Source of the DNA: Bacteroidota bacterium
GTDB lineage: Bacteria > Bacteroidota > Bacteroidia > Bacteroidales > FEN-979
Assembly (NCBI GenBank): GCA_026391755.1
Contig: JAPLDN010000345.1
Coordinates: forward strand, 1-30,250
Length of the DNA stretch: 30,250 bases
Reading direction: 5' to 3'
A program made the position numbers and the translations under genes. The notes beneath the pieces were generated by a model. It was not told the origin of the DNA and did no database searches. It saw nothing but the letters and a program-made list of their open reading frames with translations. Positions 25,071 through 30,250 of the stretch are shown in pieces (the first letter of the stretch is position 1; the number at the start of each line of letters is the position of its first letter).

Positions 25071-27306
25071 AAAAAGAATACCCTATATTCACAAAAACCA
25101 TAGGGCTGGGATTCATATTTGATCCCATAAGGGTGATTTCAACCGGGCCAATGATGCTGTTGTAGCTTGCCGTAAGGCCATAGCCGCACATCAGGTTCTT
25201 TGGCTGATATACCTGGGAGAATTCAAGTTCATCTGTGCCGGCATCACCCCTGAGTGTCAGGTAAAAATTTTTGTACAGGTTATACTGTAATTTCAGCCTG
25301 ACAATTGCTGAGTAATAACCAAACTTCTGAATAAACTGGACACCGGTAAAACCTACGTATTGGTCTATATAATTACGGTTACATAACCCGCCCGCGCCGA
25401 ATCCATGCTGGAGGGGAGGCCGGTTATCCTCCCACAATGTGCCTCCCGCGAAAAGACCGGGCTGCAGCACGAACTTGCCCGGCAGGGGTATGTTGTGTTC
25501 ATATTTCAGGTAAAACACACCGGCATCGGCAAAGAGTTCCTCTGACCAGTTTTTGCTGAGCGGCATAACATACTCTCCTCTCAGGGTCATGGTTACCCCC
25601 CGCCTCGGGAAATACGCGCGGTCCCTGGAGTCGGCATTAAGGGAAAGGAATACGGTTCCGTAACTGGTGAAATACTCGTATTTATAAAGTGTTGTATCCA
25701 CAGCCACATCCTGATGGAACCTGAAATATTCATAATCGAAGCCGGCTTTCAGGTTTATCATATTCTTAAAGGTATACTGAAAAAATAAACTGCCTTTGTA
25801 GTTGGTAAAATCGATCTGGTTGACTTTTTCATATCCTTTATAAACGCCGAATTTAAATTCATAGAAGTCTGCGCTGAGCCCCAGGGCAGCTTTACCTCCG
25901 AAGCCCAGAAGGTAGACTACGCGGAGCCGCGGATCGGGGCCTATGTTAAGGTCGGCGAAAAGCTTGGAATTCCTTCCCAGTACATTCCTGAAAGAACCGC
26001 TGAGGATAAGTCCCACGTTGTAATTATTATCGAAGTGAAGACCTGCACCCAGCGATCCCGGGCCGCTCTCCAGGGCTTCGATCACCAGGTCGGTCCTGCC
26101 GTTATGCGTTTCAAAAGAATAAAACACATGTTCGAAATATCCTGAGCCATAGAGTTTGCGGATGGTATTCTGCAGATCCTTGATGGCCATTTTATAATTA
26201 TTTTTATTTAGCCCGAAAAGGCTGGTGAAATAAAAAGTATGCAGATTTTTGTTTCCTCTGATTATGATATTGTCGAACTGCACTGAATCCAAAGGCCTGG
26301 CCTCGTATTTTTTTAAAGGCTTATACTCAATGGCATTGAGGGAATCGGCAAGGGCTTTTATTTCATTAAAATGAGACCGGGCCACCCTTTCGCCAAAGGC
26401 AATAATGGAATCATAATCTTCGAAATCCATCATGCCGTATGTCATCTTAAATGCGACTTTGAGATTGGTGAGGCTGTCGCCAACCCTGTTGGAATTCATC
26501 CGGGCAAATGAGGTGACCTGGTCGGCAATAGCCGTAATCGAATTAAGTTGCTCCCGTTTGTACAATCCCGATTGAACATCGCCTCCCACGATGATCCGGG
26601 CTCCCATTTCATTGACTTCCTTCACCGGGTAATTATTAACCACTCCGCCATCCACAAGATAATATCCAAGATAATCGGTTGGTGAGAAATACCCGGGTAT
26701 TGACATGCTTGCCCTGATCGCCATCGGGAGATATCCCTTGTTGAGGACGATCGCATTGCCGTTAAGAAGATCCGTACCGATGCAGATGAAAGGAGTTTGC
26801 AGTTTGTTAAAATCGTAGATTTTATATGCAGGTGAGAAATACTGGTTCAATAGAAGATTGATCTCCTGCCCCTGGTACATTGAGGATCCCAGTCCCAGCT
26901 TTTTATTCCTGATAGGTAGTTTTACAATTGATTTTTCGCCGTATTCTTTTTCCTCGTAAGCGATAAACTTCCGGTCTGTGTTATCTTTGAGGAGACTGCT
27001 CCAGTCCTGCGACCGTATCATCTTAGCTATGGTGTCGGGATGGTAACCGAGGGCATATAGCCCACCAATGATACTCCCTATGCTTGAACCGCCTATATAG
27101 TCGATGGGTAGTCCTGCTTCCTGTATGACCCTGAGCAGGCCCACATACGCAAAGCCCTTGGCCCCTCCGCCACTGAGCACGAGCCCGACCGTTGGTCTTT
27201 TCCCCTGAGGGGGCACAGACTGGGCGAGGAGCGGCGTGCCGGTAATCAACAACAGGCCTAACATGACAAGAAGTTTACCTGAACCGGGCCATCTGATCTC
27301 TTTCAT
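25069..27306 (-). CDS. Patatin-like phospholipase fused to an Omp85-type barrel
   Basis: The 745-residue protein has a signal peptide (~1-29, ending LLAQ), a patatin lipase domain (~38-310) and a C-terminal POTRA plus barrel region (~345-745). The catalytic motifs are intact: oxyanion loop GGGAKG (46-51), nucleophile elbow GSSIG with Ser75, and the Asp of DGG (Asp219), forming the Ser-Asp dyad. VQFDNIIIRGNKNLHTFYF opens the POTRA-like segment, and the end is rich in barrel-type strands, finishing NIGYSF with terminal Phe. The architecture matches the type Vd autotransporter PlpD group, in which the barrel displays or releases the lipase, though in Bacteroidota the enzyme may stay attached. 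It likely acts on phospholipids at the envelope. The stop is created at the edge of a heptamer repeat. Confidence 0.92.
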   Translation of the reverse strand: MKEIRWPGSGKLLVMLGLLLITGTPLLAQSVPPQGKRPTVGLVLSGGGAKGFAYVGLLRVIQEAGLPIDYIGGSSIGSIIGGLYALGYHPDTIAKMIRSQDWSSLLKDNTDRKFIAYEEKEYGEKSIVKLPIRNKKLGLGSSMYQGQEINLLLNQYFSPAYKIYDFNKLQTPFICIGTDLLNGNAIVLNKGYLPMAIRASMSIPGYFSPTDYLGYYLVDGGVVNNYPVKEVNEMGARIIVGGDVQSGLYKREQLNSITAIADQVTSFARMNSNRVGDSLTNLKVAFKMTYGMMDFEDYDSIIAFGERVARSHFNEIKALADSLNAIEYKPLKKYEARPLDSVQFDNIIIRGNKNLHTFYFTSLFGLNKNNYKMAIKDLQNTIRKLYGSGYFEHVFYSFETHNGRTDLVIEALESGPGSLGAGLHFDNNYNVGLILSGSFRNVLGRNSKLFADLNIGPDPRLRVVYLLGFGGKAALGLSADFYEFKFGVYKGYEKVNQIDFTNYKGSLFFQYTFKNMINLKAGFDYEYFRFHQDVAVDTTLYKYEYFTSYGTVFLSLNADSRDRAYFPRRGVTMTLRGEYVMPLSKNWSEELFADAGVFYLKYEHNIPLPGKFVLQPGLFAGGTLWEDNRPPLQHGFGAGGLCNRNYIDQYVGFTGVQFIQKFGYYSAIVRLKLQYNLYKNFYLTLRGDAGTDELEFSQVYQPKNLMCGYGLTASYNSIIGPVEITLMGSNMNPSPMVFVNIGYSF

Positions 27307-27328
27307 GATTTGTCGATACTGCTTTCAA

Positions 27329-27336
27329 CAAATATA
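27329..27336 (-). promoter_or_regulatory. Candidate -7 element for the patatin gene
   Basis: TATATTTG on the minus strand matches TAnnTTTG, 22 bases before the ATG at 27306. It nearly abuts the divergent element at 27340-27347. No clear -33 TTTG is seen. Confidence 0.4.
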
Positions 27337-27339
27337 TAA

Positions 27340-27347
27340 TAATTTTG
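27340..27347 (+). promoter_or_regulatory. Candidate -7 element for arfB
   Basis: TAATTTTG matches TAnnTTTG, 16 bases before ATG 27364. A TTTG at 27309-27312 is a possible but distant -33 element (27-base spacer). Confidence 0.45.
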
Positions 27348-27363
27348 CCTGAAATAGGATGAC

Positions 27364-27780
27364 ATGAACAGTTTCTCGCTGAGCGGGCGCGACTTTACAG
27401 CCGAACTGGTTTTTTCTGCTTCACGCAGCAGCGGTCCGGGAGGGCAAAACGTTAACAAAGTCAGCACGAAAATGGAGCTGCGCTTTCATGTTTTGAATTC
27501 TGCCATCCTCAATGAAAATGAAAAAAAACTCCTGACCGAAAAACTGGGTTCAAGGTTAAACAGGGAGGGAGAACTTGTGATGGTCTCACAAAGTGAACGG
27601 ACCCAGCTGGGAAACAAGGAAGCGGTTATTGAAAAATTTTACGCCCTGCTTGCCAAAGCCCTGAAACCGCGTAAAAAAAGGAAACCGACAAGACCAACGG
27701 CTGCAGCAAGGGAAAAAAGGCTGGAGAGTAAACGCATGAATGCGCAGAAGAAGGAACAGAGATTAAAGCCTAACCCCTGA
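27364..27780 (+). CDS. arfB: Alternative ribosome-rescue factor ArfB (YaeJ)
   Basis: The 138-residue protein is a short class I release factor-like domain with GGQ at 26-28 in SSGPGGQNVNKVSTKMELRF, the catalytic motif that triggers peptidyl-tRNA hydrolysis. It lacks the codon-recognition domains of RF1/RF2, and after residue ~100 has a very basic tail (PRKKRKPTRPTAAAREKRLESK) that in ArfB enters the empty mRNA channel of stalled ribosomes. The length equals that of typical ArfB. It rescues ribosomes on non-stop messages. It is divergent from the patatin gene and converges on the DEAD-box helicase gene, with an 11-base tail overlap. Confidence 0.95.
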   Translation: MNSFSLSGRDFTAELVFSASRSSGPGGQNVNKVSTKMELRFHVLNSAILNENEKKLLTEKLGSRLNREGELVMVSQSERTQLGNKEAVIEKFYALLAKALKPRKKRKPTRPTAAAREKRLESKRMNAQKKEQRLKPNP

Positions 27781-29488
27781 AAAACTTTTTATTCGGGCTC
27801 TTTTTTTCATTCAGTAAATCAACCTTCACAGCAGCTTCACCAAAACGTGCATTCTTCAAGGCCTTCATCAGCTGGCCGGTTTCAGAATCAGGGACTTCAA
27901 AAATTGCTGCTTTTTTTGTAACCTCGATTTTCCCAAGCCGTATCTTTTTACCATGCGTGTTCCTGTTGATCAGTTCCATCAGCTCGGCAGCAAACATGCC
28001 ATCCTGCCTGCCTTTGTTGATGATCAGCTTTGTGAACCCGGCTTCATCACCCTGGTTTCTTTCCTTCCAGTCGGACTTCCCCCCCTCATCACGGCCATGC
28101 TTCCTGTCTTTCCAGTCTTTCTTCCCCGAATTTTCATTCCTGCCTCCCTTGAAATTATCTTCAGGGACATTCAGATCCTGGGCATTCTTGTAATACTCCA
28201 GAAAGCGGTTGAATTCAAGGGCTACAAAGCGTTTGATGATACCTTCCTTGTCGAGCCACTCAAGCTTACGGTAGATCTGGGGCAGGTAAGTATCAATCTC
28301 TTCATTGTCTATCTCGACCTTCTCCATTTTATCGACCAGGCTGAACAGCTGTTTTTCACATATCTGGTGGCCGGTTGGAACGGTTTTGGAAGTGAAGGTT
28401 TTATTGATCTTTTTTTCAATTTTTTTGATCAGGTATTTCTCTTTCAGGTTGAGCAGTATGATAGACGTCCCGAACCTGCCGGCCCTGCCGGTCCTGCCGC
28501 TCCTGTGGGTGTATGAATCCAGGTCTTCGGGAAGGTTATAATTGATGATATGCGTGAGGTTCTCCACGTCGAGACCGCGGGCCGCCACATCGGTGGCAAC
28601 CAGGAGGCGGATATGGCCTATCCTGAATTTGTTCATCACGGTATCTCTCTGTATCTGCGAAAGGTCCCCGTGCAGCGACTCGGCATTGTAACCGTCCTGG
28701 ATCAGCTTATCGGCAATCTCTTGGGTTTCCTTGCGGGTGCGGCAAAACACAATCCCGTATACCGCAGGATAGAAATCTACGATACGTTTTAATGCAGGAT
28801 ATTTGTCTTTTGCATGTACGGTATAATAAACATGCTTGATATTTTCAGCGCCCGAATTTTTTGTACCTACGGTCACTTCTATCGGGTCCTTCATGTATTT
28901 GCGGGCAATTGATGCTACCTCAACAGGCATCGTTGCCGAAAACAGCAGGGCCCTTCTCTGGGGAGGAACGGTCTCAAGGATGTCCCTGAGGTCTTCGCTG
29001 AAACCCATGTTGAGCATTTCGTCCGCTTCATCGAGGACCACCGTCCTGATCTGGTTTAATTTTATCGCCTTACGGCGGATGAGGTCAAGGAGCCTCCCCG
29101 GCGTAGCCACTACGATCTGTATCCCTTTCCTGAGGGCTTTTATCTGAACATCCATGCTGCTGCCCCCGAAAACAGGAAGGGTGGTGAGATCGTTATTGAA
29201 TTTTGCAAAATCGTTCAGGTCATCTGCGATCTGCATGCAAAGTTCCCTCGTGGGGCAAAGGACGAGGACCTGAGGATTGTTTACTTCAGGGTCTATCAGC
29301 TGGATCAGAGGGAGCCCGTAAGCTGCTGTTTTTCCAGTCCCTGTCTGGGCCAGGACTATCATATCCTGGTTTTCGGCCAGGACCAGCGGGATGACTTTTT
29401 CCTGGACGGGCATCGCGGTTTCAAAACCGAGTTCCTTTACAGCTCTCACGTATTCCTGCGAAATGCCTAATTCTTCAAATGTAATCAT
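27770..29488 (-). CDS. DEAD-box RNA helicase with DbpA-type RNA-binding domain
   Basis: The 572-residue protein carries all main DEAD-box motifs: AQTGTGKT (47-54), PTREL (~79-83), TPGR, DEAD (153-156), SAT (184-186), RGLDVENL and HRSGRTGRAGR (~330). The region ~435-480 is charged and Gly/Lys/Asp-rich (NSGKKDWKDRKHGRDEGG). A DbpA-like RNA-binding domain follows (~485-560, FTKLIINKGRQDGMFAAELM), as in DeaD/CsdA and DbpA. It unwinds RNA, probably in ribosome assembly or cold adaptation. I give no symbol because Bacteroidota carry several paralogues. Its 3' end overlaps arfB tail to tail by 11 bases. A good promoter lies ~100 bases upstream. Confidence 0.92.
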   Translation of the reverse strand: MITFEELGISQEYVRAVKELGFETAMPVQEKVIPLVLAENQDMIVLAQTGTGKTAAYGLPLIQLIDPEVNNPQVLVLCPTRELCMQIADDLNDFAKFNNDLTTLPVFGGSSMDVQIKALRKGIQIVVATPGRLLDLIRRKAIKLNQIRTVVLDEADEMLNMGFSEDLRDILETVPPQRRALLFSATMPVEVASIARKYMKDPIEVTVGTKNSGAENIKHVYYTVHAKDKYPALKRIVDFYPAVYGIVFCRTRKETQEIADKLIQDGYNAESLHGDLSQIQRDTVMNKFRIGHIRLLVATDVAARGLDVENLTHIINYNLPEDLDSYTHRSGRTGRAGRFGTSIILLNLKEKYLIKKIEKKINKTFTSKTVPTGHQICEKQLFSLVDKMEKVEIDNEEIDTYLPQIYRKLEWLDKEGIIKRFVALEFNRFLEYYKNAQDLNVPEDNFKGGRNENSGKKDWKDRKHGRDEGGKSDWKERNQGDEAGFTKLIINKGRQDGMFAAELMELINRNTHGKKIRLGKIEVTKKAAIFEVPDSETGQLMKALKNARFGEAAVKVDLLNEKKSPNKKFFRG

Positions 29489-29588
29489 GATACAAAAAAT
29501 TTATGTGCTAACGGACTTTCCGGTCCTTGGTGTGAATCTCTTAAGGGGGGAAAAATGTTTTGGCCGGAAACACGGTTTAATAAGAGTG

Positions 29589-29619
29589 CAAAGGTACGGC
29601 AATATTTCCTGCCATGCAA
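29589..29619 (-). promoter_or_regulatory. Promoter for the DEAD-box helicase
   Basis: On the minus strand TTG (29619-29617) and TACCTTTG (29596-29589) are separated by 20 bases, fitting the Bacteroidota pattern TTG-N~20-TAnnTTTG. This gives a leader of about 95 bases, a length common for DEAD-box genes regulated through their 5' region. Confidence 0.55.
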
Positions 29620-29646
29620 GGAATATATTGATAACCACTGTTCCAC

Positions 29647-29699
29647 AGACATCCGGGATCTGATATCCGACATCTGATATCTGATATCGGATGTCAGAT
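29647..29699. repeat. Heptamer (GAYATCY) repeat with partial inverted arm
   Basis: Units with 7-bp period (GACATCC, then GATATCC, GACATCT, GATATCT, GATATCG, GATGTCA) lie between the divergent helicase and PQQ-propeller genes. The right end (29682-29698) is inverted relative to the left but pairs less well than the 12671 copy. It ends just upstream of the -7 element at 29717. Confidence 0.65.
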
Positions 29700-29716
29700 T
29701 GTTTCCGGATTTATCG

Positions 29717-29724
29717 TAATTTTG
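29717..29724 (+). promoter_or_regulatory. Candidate -7 element for the PQQ-propeller gene
   Basis: TAATTTTG matches TAnnTTTG, 34 bases before ATG 29759. A TTG at 29699-29701, at the edge of the heptamer repeat, is a possible -33 element with 15 bases between them. Confidence 0.45.
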
Positions 29725-29758
29725 ATGGGTAGAAAGTATAACGATAACGATAAAACCC

Positions 29759-30250
29759 ATGAAAGCACTCTTCTTTTTCTGCCTGATGAGCCTTTTAGGC
29801 TATTCTTCACTTGCCCAGAATGTTACACAATGGAGGGGCCCTAACCGCGACGGAATCTATCCCGAAACCGGCCTGCTTAAATCATGGCCCGAAACCGGCC
29901 CTGTCCTGTTATGGCATTTTGATGAGCTTGGAGAGGGGCATTCTTCGGCCGCTGTAACAGCCGACAGGATTTATATTAACGGCGAACTTAATGGCATCGG
30001 CTATCTTTATTCATTTGACCTGGATGGCAAACTGCTTTGGAAATTTCCATATGGAGAGGAATGGACCGAAAGCTGGCCCGGAGTGCGCAGCACCCCAATG
30101 ATTTCCGATGGTAAAATATACCTTATGAGCGGTTTCGGGAAAGTCGTTTGCCGCAAAGCCGATAATGGGGACCTGGTATGGACTGTCGATATTTTAAAAG
30201 ATTTTAATGCACCGAATATAAAATGGGGGGTAACAGAAAACCTTCTGATC
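29759..30250 (+). CDS. PQQ-type beta-propeller protein (3' truncated)
   Basis: From ATG 29759 the frame is open to the right edge, giving 164 residues of a longer protein. A signal peptide (MKALFFFCLMSLLGYSSLAQ) is followed by TQWRGPNRDGIYPETGLLK, then SWPETGPVLLWHFDELGEGH and blade-like repeats YLYSFDLDGKLLWKF and VVCRKADNGDLVWTVD, the pattern of PQQ-binding-like (BamB-like) seven- or eight-blade propellers. The QWRGP-RDG opening is common in secreted Bacteroidota and Planctomycetota proteins of this group. Most bind no PQQ and have unknown roles. Whether an enzyme domain or T9SS tail follows cannot be seen. Confidence 0.88.
   Translation, partial: MKALFFFCLMSLLGYSSLAQNVTQWRGPNRDGIYPETGLLKSWPETGPVLLWHFDELGEGHSSAAVTADRIYINGELNGIGYLYSFDLDGKLLWKFPYGEEWTESWPGVRSTPMISDGKIYLMSGFGKVVCRKADNGDLVWTVDILKDFNAPNIKWGVTENLLI

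Noticed and set aside
29485..29760. Minus-strand open frame of 91 codons upstream of the helicase
   Set aside because: It crosses the helicase promoter and the heptamer repeat, and its composition is not protein-like.

Overview
The window looks like chromosomal DNA of a member of the Bacteroidota, probably an anaerobic or facultative Bacteroidales-like lineage. Four secreted proteins end in type IX secretion (T9SS) sorting domains with the QNYPNPF-type entry motif, candidate promoters fit the Bacteroidota -7 element TAnnTTTG, and the single-copy genes (ABC-F, ArfB, DEAD-box helicase with DbpA domain, patatin fused to an Omp85-like barrel) fit the phylum. I see no tRNA, rRNA, CRISPR array, transposase or phage gene. 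The largest gene-free gaps are 17443-17681 and 29489-29758, both under 300 bases. They hold an FNR-type operator with promoters, and a promoter pair plus a heptamer repeat.

Region A (1-6756, + strand) is a compact operon of four T9SS cargo genes: a 5'-truncated arylsulfotransferase-like protein, a calcineurin-like phosphoesterase of purple acid phosphatase type, a protein with two DUF1566 domains and a formylglycine-generating-enzyme (FGE)-like domain, and a second arylsulfotransferase-like protein.

Region B (6792-17442, - strand) is a nine-gene directon. In transcription order it holds an FNR-like regulator with cysteines, a GT39-type glycosyltransferase, an AraC regulator with an N-terminal HMA-like domain, then a PqqD-like peptide-recognition protein, an ATP-grasp ligase, a PLP decarboxylase whose N-terminus resembles a RiPP leader peptide, a urea transporter fused to an M23 peptidase, an outer-membrane barrel with TPR-like N-terminus, and a TPR protein. 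The last six are my best candidate for an undescribed system: peptide recognition, ligation, decarboxylation, inner-membrane transport/peptidase and outer-membrane functions are encoded together, with overlapping or near-overlapping genes.

Region C (17682-23091, + strand) is an electron-transfer operon: a Tat-exported four-cluster ferredoxin subunit with one missing cysteine, an NrfD/PsrC-like quinol subunit carrying an unusual periplasmic Ig-like extension, a monohaem cytochrome c, and a DUF2339-like membrane protein. No molybdopterin catalytic subunit is present. An FNR-type palindrome lies between the divergent FNR-like regulator and this operon.

Region D (23104-30250) holds general genes: ABC-F ATPase, patatin/Omp85 protein, ArfB ribosome rescue factor, DEAD-box helicase and the start of a PQQ-type beta-propeller protein. 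A degenerate 7-bp repeat (GAYATCY) occurs at four places in the window, at gene ends or between genes; at two of them it supplies the stop codon of the adjacent gene.
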